Shown: piece after piece, positions 25,449-33,137 of the stretch
Numbering within the stretch: the stretch's first letter is position 1
How the letters are laid out: the number at the start of each line of letters is the position of its first letter
Assembly (NCBI RefSeq): GCF_008710745.1
Contig: NZ_VYSA01000004.1
Span: 1-64,000, forward strand
Length of the DNA: 64,000 nt
Origin: Microbacterium rhizomatis
GTDB lineage: Bacteria > Actinomycetota > Actinomycetes > Actinomycetales > Microbacteriaceae
Direction: 5' to 3'
Translations under genes and position numbers: made by a program
Notes under the pieces: generated by a model
Database searches by the model: none
Told to the model about the DNA's origin: nothing
What the model saw: only the letters and a program-made list of their open reading frames with translations

Positions 25449-26287
25449 GCCAAGTTCTCCCAGCTGTGGTTGTCAAAATGTTCGAACGGATCGTCCTCGG
25501 TTGAACCGACGAATTCGAGCGCGACGATCCCGCGGTAACCAGCGCGGCGCAGCTGCTGCACCCACCCGGCCAAGGGCAGCTCCCCTGATCCGGGGATACC
25601 TCTGCCGGGCGCATCGGCGACCTGGACGTGCGCGGCCGATTTCGCGTGGGTGGCGATGGCAGCCTCCACGTCGTCGCCGTTCGTGGCCAGGTGATAAAGA
25701 TCCAGGAGAATGCCGGCGTCGGGCGCGTCGCAGCGCGCCGATTCGATGAAGTCGGTCACGTCCTGGGCGGTTTTCAACGGATACGCCGGCGCCCCGCTGA
25801 CCGGTTCGATCATCACCGTCGCGCCGATGGAAGAGAACAGCCGGGCGAGTTTGCGAACGTTCTCGCTGGCGACCTTGTCCTGATGCTCGGGCGTGAACCG
25901 GTCTGGTAGCCGGTTGCCGTACAGCGCGTTGAAGCGGCGGGTACCCAGCCGCACCCCGAGTGTTCGTGCGATCTCCGCACTCGCGAACAGTTCTGCTTCG
26001 CGTCCTGGCCAGGACAGCACTCCGCGATCTCCCGCCGGCATGTCGCCGGCGAATAGGTTCAGCCCGACGAGGGAAAGCCCGGAGTCGATGATGCTGTCGG
26101 CGAACTCGTCGATATCCTGCGGTGAAGGCACGGCCGAGGTGAACGGCCACCAGAACTCCACAGCCCGAAACCCTGCGGCGGTGGCCCGGCGAAGGCGTTC
26201 CCTGACCGGCAGTTCCTTCCACAGCAGCGACAGGTTCAGCGCGAGCTGTGGGACGCCTCCGGTCGAGTGGTTGGAGCTACTTGGCAT
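25445..26287 (-). CDS. hydroxypyruvate isomerase-like TIM-barrel enzyme
   Basis: The protein is 280 residues of the xylose-isomerase-like (AP endonuclease family 2) TIM-barrel group. Visible features are LALNLSLLWKELPVRERLRR at the start, VEFWWPF, a metal-ligand-type VMIEPVSG, LLDLYHLATNGDD and VQVADAPGRG. Hyi-type enzymes convert hydroxypyruvate to tartronate semialdehyde. The start at 26287 overlaps the end of the ABC ATPase gene by 11 bases; the upstream in-frame start would overlap more. Context with GlxR and glycerate kinase strongly supports the hydroxypyruvate role, although other sugar isomerases share the fold. Confidence 0.85.
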   Translation of the reverse strand: MPSSSNHSTGGVPQLALNLSLLWKELPVRERLRRATAAGFRAVEFWWPFTSAVPSPQDIDEFADSIIDSGLSLVGLNLFAGDMPAGDRGVLSWPGREAELFASAEIARTLGVRLGTRRFNALYGNRLPDRFTPEHQDKVASENVRKLARLFSSIGATVMIEPVSGAPAYPLKTAQDVTDFIESARCDAPDAGILLDLYHLATNGDDVEAAIATHAKSAAHVQVADAPGRGIPGSGELPLAGWVQQLRRAGYRGIVALEFVGSTEDDPFEHFDNHSWENLA

Positions 26288-27161
26288 TGCTGATCCGTTC
26301 GTCGGGCGCGGCTGCGAGGGTGCTGTTGGCGGCCTGGGCGAGTAGTTCAAGTCGCTGTTGGCGTCGGATGGCCTGGGCGGCCGGGTCGGGTACAGGTGCG
26401 GCCAGGTGCAGTCGTTTGGTGTAGTCGCTGGTGGGATTGGTCGTGACCTGGTCGCTGTCTCCGGACTCGACGATCACACCCCGGTAGAGGACGGCGACCC
26501 GATGGCAGATGCTGCGGATCACGGCGAGGTCATGGGAGATGAACAGGTACGAGATGCCGAGGCGTTCTTGGATCTCGATGAGGAGGTCGAGGACCCGCGC
26601 CTGGGTGGTCAGGTCTAGTGCTGAGACCGGCTCATCGCAGATGATCAGGTCCGGCTCCATTGCAAGCGCACGCGCGATCGCGATTCGTTGCCGCTGGCCG
26701 CCGCTGAACGCGCGAGGGAGTCGATCGGCGGCATCGGCTGGGAGCCCTACGCGCTCAAGAAGCTCGATGACTTTGCTGCGAGCGTCGTGACGGTTCATGC
26801 CTGCAGCGATGAGCGGCTCCGTAAGCGTGCCTGCCACCGTCAAGGATGGATTCAATGAGCTGTACGGGTCTTGGAAGATCGCCTGGATGTCGACCGCGAG
26901 AGCTCTGCGAGCTCGTCCTCTCACATGGCTGATTTCGCGGCCTTTGAAGACGATGCGTCCGCCCGATACCGGTGCCAGCCCGAGGATTGCTCGCCCCAGG
27001 GTCGACTTGCCCGACCCGCTTTCACCGACAAGCCCATACGTCTCGCCGCGGCGGATGTCCAATGACACGTCGGCGAGCACCGGCACGGGGCGGCCGCGAA
27101 ACCCGCGGCCCGGGTAGTGAACACTGAGCGATTCGACGCTCAGCAGCTTCTCGCTGGTCAT
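26277..27161 (-). CDS. oligopeptide/dipeptide-type ABC ATPase (DppF-like)
   Basis: This 294-residue ATPase has Walker A GESGSGKST, signature FSGGQRQRIAIARAL, Walker B LIICDEPVSALD and the C-terminal oligopeptide-family extension with its VAVLYRGVIVESG lead-in. It pairs with the permease-ATPase fusion upstream, overlapping it by four bases. It powers uptake of the substrate bound by the 29929 lipoprotein. Confidence 0.93.
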   Translation of the reverse strand: MTSEKLLSVESLSVHYPGRGFRGRPVPVLADVSLDIRRGETYGLVGESGSGKSTLGRAILGLAPVSGGRIVFKGREISHVRGRARRALAVDIQAIFQDPYSSLNPSLTVAGTLTEPLIAAGMNRHDARSKVIELLERVGLPADAADRLPRAFSGGQRQRIAIARALAMEPDLIICDEPVSALDLTTQARVLDLLIEIQERLGISYLFISHDLAVIRSICHRVAVLYRGVIVESGDSDQVTTNPTSDYTKRLHLAAPVPDPAAQAIRRQQRLELLAQAANSTLAAAPDERISNAK

Positions 27162-28930
27162 CGGGCGGTCTCCAAATAGGTGCTACGACCCGGTTTGTCA
27201 TCGAGGGTCGACCCGAGCAGGGTGCGGGTGTATTCCTGTTGCGGGTTCCTGAACAACTCCTCGACGGTCGCCGTCTCCACGATCTCGCCGGATTTCATTA
27301 CCGCGACTCGGTTGCAGATGTCTGCCACGACGCCGAGGCTGTGGGTGACGAGGATCATCCCCATCCCCCGCTCGCTCTGGAGATCGCGGAGGAGTTCGAG
27401 GATGTCCGCTTGGACCGTGACATCCAACGAACTGGTGGGCTCATCGGCGATGAGGAGTTCTGGATCGCTGGCGATGGCACCGGCGATCAGGATTCGTTGG
27501 GCCATCCCGCCGGAGATCTCGTGCGGATAGGAACGGAAGGTGCGCTGCGGGTCACTCAGGCCCACCCGCCGGAACAGTTCCAGCGTGTGAGCGGTCGCGG
27601 CGCGTCGGCTCATCCCCATCCGGCGTGTGAGCGGTTCGACGAGCTGAGACCCGAGCGTGAAGCTTGGATCGAGGTTGGACATCGGCTCCTGTGGGACGTA
27701 GCCGATGTGGGTCCCTCGCACCGCCGAAGCAGTGACCGCCTTTGTGTCAGCGCGAACACCCATCACAATCTGTCCACGGGTGATCCGTGCCGCGTCTGGC
27801 AGGAGCCCCAGGACTGCGAACACCGTCTGCGTCTTCCCGGATCCGGACTCCCCCACGATCCCGAGGATCTCTCCGCGGTCAACATTCAGGTCGACTCCGC
27901 GGACGACGTTCTTCTGCCCTCCGCCCGGGAGGCCGTACGAGATCGAAAGGTCGCGAACCGACAGCACGTGCGAGGCGTGCGGGTCGATGGTGATGCGGGG
28001 ACCCTCGACGGAATCGTCGGAGTTGCCCCCGTTCGGGACGGCGGTGCGCGGCGCGACGGCCGCGTCGGCGTCCTCGAGCGCATCGCGCAATGCGTTGGCG
28101 ATCAGTCCGAGGGCCGCGGTGGTGATGCCGATGGCCAGGCCCGGCCACAGGATGCCCCATGGGGAGCGGAAGATGTTGAGGAACGCATCGTTGAGCATCC
28201 CACCCCAGGTGGGTTCGGAAGGGCTGCCAAGGCCCAGGAATTCCAGGCCGGCCTGGATCATGATCCCCGCGCCGATCATTCCGACCGCGGCAATCACGAC
28301 GATTCCCCGCACCGCTGCCAGGATGTGGCGGGACATGATCCGGGCGCTGCTGACACCCGACACCCGCGCCGCGTCCACGTACAGCTCCCCCTTGACCGAG
28401 ATGACGATGTTGCGCATAAGTCGAAATAGGAATGGGGAGATCAGTACGCCGAAGACAGCCATGGTCACGACGGTGTTTGGCCCGATGGCGGTGTACAACG
28501 CCACGAGAATGATGATGCTCGGGACTGCGAGCAGGGCATTCGAGAACCAGCTGAAGGTGGCGTCGAAGCCGCGCCCGAAGTATCCGGCAAGTAGCCCGGT
28601 GGACAGCCCGACGAGGATGGCCACCACCCCCACTGTGACGGCGCCGATGAGGGTGAGTTGGCTGGCTACCAGTAGCCGGCTGAGAATGTCGCGTCCGGAC
28701 CCGTCGCCGCCCAAAAGGTAGACGGCGTTCGGTGCGGCGTTGATCTGGTCCAGTCTGGGCACCCCGGGATCGTGGGGTGCCAGCAATCGGCCGAACACGC
28801 TGATGATCACGATGAGGCACAGCACGGTGAACGAGGTCAGTCCGAGCGGATTCTTGAAGAACCGACGGGCTACGGCCCCCCGCACCGTTGGTGTGGCGGA
28901 TGCTGGCTCCGAGGACAGCGAAACAGTCAT
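27158..28930 (-). CDS. fused ABC permease and ATPase (DppC-DppD)
   Basis: The product is 590 residues. The first 290 or so form a DppC-type permease with about six membrane helices and the EAA loop (DAARVSGVSSARIMSRHIL). The C-terminal part is an ATPase with GESGSGKTQ, an ISGGMAQRILIAGA signature and LLIADEPTSSLD. Such fusions are common in actinobacterial peptide-type importers. It overlaps both neighbours by four bases, so the four transporter genes form one translationally linked set. Confidence 0.93.
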   Translation of the reverse strand: MTVSLSSEPASATPTVRGAVARRFFKNPLGLTSFTVLCLIVIISVFGRLLAPHDPGVPRLDQINAAPNAVYLLGGDGSGRDILSRLLVASQLTLIGAVTVGVVAILVGLSTGLLAGYFGRGFDATFSWFSNALLAVPSIIILVALYTAIGPNTVVTMAVFGVLISPFLFRLMRNIVISVKGELYVDAARVSGVSSARIMSRHILAAVRGIVVIAAVGMIGAGIMIQAGLEFLGLGSPSEPTWGGMLNDAFLNIFRSPWGILWPGLAIGITTAALGLIANALRDALEDADAAVAPRTAVPNGGNSDDSVEGPRITIDPHASHVLSVRDLSISYGLPGGGQKNVVRGVDLNVDRGEILGIVGESGSGKTQTVFAVLGLLPDAARITRGQIVMGVRADTKAVTASAVRGTHIGYVPQEPMSNLDPSFTLGSQLVEPLTRRMGMSRRAATAHTLELFRRVGLSDPQRTFRSYPHEISGGMAQRILIAGAIASDPELLIADEPTSSLDVTVQADILELLRDLQSERGMGMILVTHSLGVVADICNRVAVMKSGEIVETATVEELFRNPQQEYTRTLLGSTLDDKPGRSTYLETAR

Positions 28931-29862
28931 TGGACGCGCACCTTCGGGTTGACGAGGGCAAGGAGGATGTCGAGGGCGATGTTCACGATGACGACAAAAA
29001 TGACCGTCATCGCTACCACCCCAAGAAGGACGGGAACGTCCGACTGCTGGGCAGCGGTGTTGGCGAGAGTTCCGATCCCGGGCAGCGCGAAGACCTTCTC
29101 GATCACGACCGACCCGCCGAGCATCCCGACGAACTGGAGGGAGAGCGACGTGAGAAACGGTGGCGATGCGTTGCGAAAGACGTGCTTGAGAACGACGCGC
29201 CGTTCGGATAGGCCCCGCGCCCGCAGAGTTCGCACGTAGTCACGTCCGAGCACATCGATGATCGACGCGCGGACTAGGCCGGAGCCGACCCCGCCGACCA
29301 CGAGTGCGGTGACGGGGAGGACGAGGCTGAGCGCCCATCCTGCAGGGTCTTCGGCGAGCGGGACGTAACCGGTGGCGGGAAGGATTCCGAGATTGAGCGC
29401 GAAGATGAGGACGAGGAACATGGCCAGCCAGAACGGTGGGATGGCTGTTCCGATCACGTTCATGAGTTGCACGAACCGGTCCAGCCACCCGCGGCGCAGT
29501 GCCGCCACGATCCCCAGGAGCGCGCTGATGGTTCCCGAAATGATGGTCGCCACGATGACGATCGACAAGGTGACCGGCAGACGCCCGCCGAGGGCTTCGA
29601 GCACGGGCTGGTTGTTGATGTACGACGTGCCGAAATCGCCCTGAACGGCGCCGACCAGCCAGTTGGCGTATTGCTGCCAGATCGGCAGGTCCAGCCCGAG
29701 TTGCTGCGCCCGCAAGTCGACGGCTTCCTGCGGCGCGGTTTCGCCCAGCAAGGAGCGGGCGATATCTACACCGCCGCTGTAGACCAGTAGCGCGGTGATG
29801 GAGGTCACGACGAAGATGAGCGCGATTCCGCTGAGAACGCGCCTGACGAGAAACCAAATCAT
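28927..29862 (-). CDS. ABC permease (DppB-like)
   Basis: This 311-residue membrane protein has the DppB/OppB layout: an N-terminal helix (FLVRRVLSGIALIFVVTSITALLVY), a periplasmic-side loop, five further helices and the EAA loop YVRTLRARGLSERRVVLKHVFRNA. It forms the channel with the permease half of the downstream fusion protein. Confidence 0.93.
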   Translation of the reverse strand: MIWFLVRRVLSGIALIFVVTSITALLVYSGGVDIARSLLGETAPQEAVDLRAQQLGLDLPIWQQYANWLVGAVQGDFGTSYINNQPVLEALGGRLPVTLSIVIVATIISGTISALLGIVAALRRGWLDRFVQLMNVIGTAIPPFWLAMFLVLIFALNLGILPATGYVPLAEDPAGWALSLVLPVTALVVGGVGSGLVRASIIDVLGRDYVRTLRARGLSERRVVLKHVFRNASPPFLTSLSLQFVGMLGGSVVIEKVFALPGIGTLANTAAQQSDVPVLLGVVAMTVIFVVIVNIALDILLALVNPKVRVQ

Positions 29863-29928
29863 TGATGGGTCACCATTCGGGTGTGCTCGGGGGCTGAGAT
29901 TGGTTGCTCTCAGCCCCCGAGGCGCCTC

Positions 29929-31467
29929 TCACTTGCTGTTGGCCGGTGCGAAGGTGGAGATGAGCGGCAACGCATCACCGAATTGGGGCTCGAAGGTGAC
30001 CGCGTCGGACGTGGCATAGACGGTGTCGCGGTAATACCACGGCGCGAACCAGGCGTTCTCGACGAGCCAGGTCTGAACGGCCTGGTTGGCTTGTTCACGG
30101 TCTTCTTCGGAGCTTGACCGCGCGGTGTCCAACAGCGCTTCCAGTTCCGGGTCAGTGCTCTGGGCGATGTTCCCGGACGCGTCCGGTGTCACCGCGGACG
30201 AGTAGAAGTCCCACGATTCGCGTGCACCGTTAAGCGCAGTCATGAACATCGCGTTGGTGGGGTCGTACAGCTGCTGCACGGTCTCGGTGGGGGCGAAGTC
30301 TTTCCAGATCACTCGGATTCCGATATCCCCCAGAGCCGACTCGATGGTCGGGTTGTATGCCGCACGGAACGGGAACTGCGGCATCGGCAGGTCGAACCCA
30401 TCCGGGTAGCCGGCCTCCGCGAGGAGTTTTCGAGCCCCGTCGGGGTCGTACTCGTACGTGCCCTGAAGTGCCTCGACGAACCCGTTGGATCCGGGAAGAA
30501 CTGTCACGTTCGTGAGCGAACCGAACCCCAGATCGATGTTTTCCAGCATCGCCTGCGAGTCGAAGGCCATATTGATGGCCTGCCGGACACGGAGGTCACC
30601 GAGAGCGGGAACGACGGCACCTGCGCGGTCGTTGATCTTCATCCCGACCCACTCGGCGGGGCTGGAGGTGACCGTTAGCCCGGATGCCTCCACTTCGGCG
30701 GCGGTGGACCCATCGATCCATGTGGCATCCACCTGACCGGCCTTCAGCGCGTTCACCCGTGCGGTGAGGTCCGTGTAGACCAGCAATTCGATCCGGTCGT
30801 ACGGCCACGCCTCAGAGTTCCAGTAGTCGGGGTTGCGGTCGTATGTGTAGTTGGAGCCGACCACCGTCGCAGCGGTGTCGAGAATGTACGGACCGGATCC
30901 GACCGGCGTCGTCTTGATGGCTTCCGTGGTCAGGGCCTCGGGGCTTCCGACGGCTCCGATGTTGCGAGCCAGGTTTGTCAGCAGCATCGGGTCTGGCTCG
31001 GAGAGTTCGAACTCGACGGTGAAGTCGTCCACGACATTGGTGGCCGCGATCGCGTCCGCGTAGGCCTTGTCGCGGCCGGCGCCCGCTTGGATGTGCTCGA
31101 TGTTCGCTTTGACGGCCTCCGCGTTCAGCGGGGCGCCGTCGGTGAATGTGACGTCATCGCGAAGGGTCACTTCGAGCTTCGTGTTGGATTCGTCGTAGGA
31201 CCACTCAGTCGCCAGATTCGGCGAGACCGTCCCGTCAGCGTTCAACTTCAGGAGAGTGTCGTAGGTGAGCATCCAGAACTGAGGGATCTCGACGCCGAGT
31301 GAGAGTTCCGCCGGGTCGAATGATTCGGGCGCTGCGGAGGACCCGATTCGAAGAGTCGGACTCTCCGTCGATTCCTCGTCGTCGGTGGCCGTGCTGGTAC
31401 AGGCCGTTATCGCCACTGTTACTGCTACGACGAGCGCTGCTGCGCTGAGGAGTCGCCTCTTCCTCAT
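29929..31467 (-). CDS. ABC substrate-binding lipoprotein (SBP_bac_5)
   Basis: The protein is 512 residues. The signal peptide ends in a lipobox (ITAC), so it is anchored outside the membrane by a lipid. The rest matches family-5 solute-binding proteins (LKLNADGTVSPNLATEWSYDE, VTFTDGAPLNAEAVKANIEH, RVRQAINMAFDSQAM). The start at 31467 has AAAGGA before it; the ORF is open further upstream across the GntR operator. Binding proteins of this family take peptides, nickel chelates, opines or oligosaccharides. The glycerate-pathway genes in the same operon argue for a carbohydrate-derived ligand rather than a peptide. Confidence 0.92.
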   Translation of the reverse strand: MRKRRLLSAAALVVAVTVAITACTSTATDDEESTESPTLRIGSSAAPESFDPAELSLGVEIPQFWMLTYDTLLKLNADGTVSPNLATEWSYDESNTKLEVTLRDDVTFTDGAPLNAEAVKANIEHIQAGAGRDKAYADAIAATNVVDDFTVEFELSEPDPMLLTNLARNIGAVGSPEALTTEAIKTTPVGSGPYILDTAATVVGSNYTYDRNPDYWNSEAWPYDRIELLVYTDLTARVNALKAGQVDATWIDGSTAAEVEASGLTVTSSPAEWVGMKINDRAGAVVPALGDLRVRQAINMAFDSQAMLENIDLGFGSLTNVTVLPGSNGFVEALQGTYEYDPDGARKLLAEAGYPDGFDLPMPQFPFRAAYNPTIESALGDIGIRVIWKDFAPTETVQQLYDPTNAMFMTALNGARESWDFYSSAVTPDASGNIAQSTDPELEALLDTARSSSEEDREQANQAVQTWLVENAWFAPWYYRDTVYATSDAVTFEPQFGDALPLISTFAPANSK

Positions 31468-31563
31468 GGGTAGTCCTTTCAATCCACTTTGATCGCTTCG
31501 TACATCCGAAGGTGGGTCACCATCGACACGCTCACCATACAACAATATCTGACATACCCATAT

Positions 31564-31578
31564 ACTTGTATGACAAGT
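31564..31578. promoter_or_regulatory. GntR operator palindrome
   Basis: ACTTGT-ATG-ACAAGT is a perfect 6-3-6 palindrome in the gap between the divergent gntR and ABC operons. The TTGT-N3-ACAA core fits FadR-type GntR sites. A related but imperfect sequence, ACTTGTATGTCAAT, is at 35253-35266. Confidence 0.7.
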
Positions 31579-31603
31579 TGGCCAATGTGGGCGCTTTGTC
31601 TGA

Positions 31604-31618
31604 CGAGTTGACAACTCG
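31604..31618. promoter_or_regulatory. second dyad before gntR
   Basis: CGAGTT-GAC-AACTCG is a perfect 6-3-6 inverted repeat just before the gntR ATG at 31635. It contains TTGACA and could be an autoregulatory site or part of a promoter region. Confidence 0.4.
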
Positions 31619-31634
31619 GGGGGATACTGGGGGC

Positions 31635-32315
31635 ATGAGCTACGGCCCGACGATCAACGTTTCTCCGACGACGCTGACGGATGCTGTCTACGAGTCGCTG
31701 CGTCAGCGGATCGCGACTGGAGAGATTCCCTCCGGCGACCGGGTCACTGAGGCGAGGGTGGTGGGCGAATACAGCGTGGCGCGACCCACCGCGAAGGCAT
31801 GCATCGAACGGTTGGTCGGCACCGGTCTCCTTCAACGCTCGACGCACAAGTCCGCCGTGGTCACGACGCTCACAGTGGAGGACATCGACGACCTGTTCCT
31901 GGTTCGAACGACCATCGAGCGGGCGGCGGCGGTGAAACTCGCCCAAAGCGGCGCTGTTCCCCGCTCAATGTTGGAAGCTCAGCGTGCGTACGATGTGGCC
32001 GGCCAGTTCGATGACCGGGCGGCGCTGGTTCGTGCGGACATCGAGTTCCACGCGAGTTTGGTGCACGCGAGCGGCAGCAAGCGTCTGGCGAGGATGCATG
32101 AGCTCATTGCCGGTGAGATTCTTCTCACGATCGGGAGCACGGGCCATCAGGTGGCTTCGCGAAGCGCTGTCACCGCCGAGCACGCGGGGATCCTTGAGTC
32201 TTTGGAGCGGGGGTTGCCCTATGAGGCCGGGGATCGGCTGGCTTCGCACTTGGACGCCGCGCACCGGCGAGTACGTGCCGCATTTCTCGACAGCGGGGAG
32301 AAGACGTTCAGTTGA
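31635..32315 (+). CDS. GntR-family regulator (FadR/FCD type)
   Basis: The regulator is 226 residues: a winged HTH at the N-terminus (LRQRIATGEIPSGDRVTEARVVGEYSVARPTA) and an all-helical FCD ligand domain with LVRTTIERAAAVKLA, ADIEFHASLVHASGS and a C-terminal HL-type helix (LASHLDAAHRRVRAA). The long open frame upstream is promoter DNA. It diverges from the ABC/glycerate operon, with a perfect palindrome between them, and so probably represses it until a sugar acid or similar ligand binds. Confidence 0.9.
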   Translation: MSYGPTINVSPTTLTDAVYESLRQRIATGEIPSGDRVTEARVVGEYSVARPTAKACIERLVGTGLLQRSTHKSAVVTTLTVEDIDDLFLVRTTIERAAAVKLAQSGAVPRSMLEAQRAYDVAGQFDDRAALVRADIEFHASLVHASGSKRLARMHELIAGEILLTIGSTGHQVASRSAVTAEHAGILESLERGLPYEAGDRLASHLDAAHRRVRAAFLDSGEKTFS

Positions 32316-32333
32316 ACTCCCGGCGCACGCGGT

Positions 32334-33137
32334 TCATTCAGCCTTGTGGATGTGCTCTCGAAGAAGCCTCCCCAGGAGGACGGGGTGCATCGCCTGGATC
32401 ATGTGAGCTGCATCCGGCAGGATCTCCAGACGCGACTCTGGCACGACCGCGACGACGTCTCGGGCCTCGTCGACCGTGGTAGCCGTGTCCATCCCACCCG
32501 ACACGACGAGAGTGGGGCACTTGATCGCGGAGAGCTTGGGGCGCACATCCAGGCCAGCCAATAGTTCGCAGAATGCAAGGTAGGACGCGTCGGTTGTTCG
32601 CACCAGCATGTCTCGGTATTCCGCGACGACATCGGGCCGATGCCTCGCGAACTGCTCTGTGAACCACCGCGGCAGCACATCGGCCACGATCCCTGCGACG
32701 CCGAAGTCTCGCACCAGGTCGGCCCGATCCACCCACATCTGCTGCTCCATGCGCGGAGACGATCCGACGACGGAGATCGAGCGCACCCGTTCGGGCCACT
32801 GAGCCGCCAACGCCAGAGACAGCATGCCGCCGACAGACGCACCGACCAGGTGGGCGCGCTCGATGCCCAGCACGTCGGCGATCCCGAGAATCTGTGCGGC
32901 CAGAGCATCAAAGTCATCTGGAAGGGCGCGGGAAGGTGAGTTGCCGTGTCCGGGATAGTCGATGCAGACCACACTGTGAAACTGCGTCAGTTGCGGCAGC
33001 AGCGGTCGCCAGATGGCGGTGGTCGTGGCTAGGGAGTTCAGCATCACTATCGGCGCGTTGCCTCGCGGCGCGCGGGCAGGGAAATGCGCATAGTGCAGTG
33101 CGGCGGAGGTCGCTGCAGCCCGTATCGAGTCAGTCAA
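32334..33137 (-). CDS. alpha/beta hydrolase
   Basis: This 267-residue alpha/beta-hydrolase has the nucleophile elbow GASVGG, oxyanion-loop region MLNSLATTTAIW, an Asp in VVSGGMDTAT and the catalytic His in LPDAAHMIQ. It resembles enol-lactone hydrolases (PcaD-like) and related esterases. The start is a TTG at 33137 that overlaps the stop of the upstream glycosidase-like gene by eight bases, so the two are coupled. It may cleave an ester or lactone in the same compound. Confidence 0.85.
   Translation of the reverse strand: MTDSIRAAATSAALHYAHFPARAPRGNAPIVMLNSLATTTAIWRPLLPQLTQFHSVVCIDYPGHGNSPSRALPDDFDALAAQILGIADVLGIERAHLVGASVGGMLSLALAAQWPERVRSISVVGSSPRMEQQMWVDRADLVRDFGVAGIVADVLPRWFTEQFARHRPDVVAEYRDMLVRTTDASYLAFCELLAGLDVRPKLSAIKCPTLVVSGGMDTATTVDEARDVVAVVPESRLEILPDAAHMIQAMHPVLLGRLLREHIHKAE

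Noticed and set aside
27879..28961. A 360-codon frame overlapping the permease-ATPase fusion
   Set aside because: It is out of phase with a well-conserved transporter gene and has shadow-type Arg/His-rich composition.
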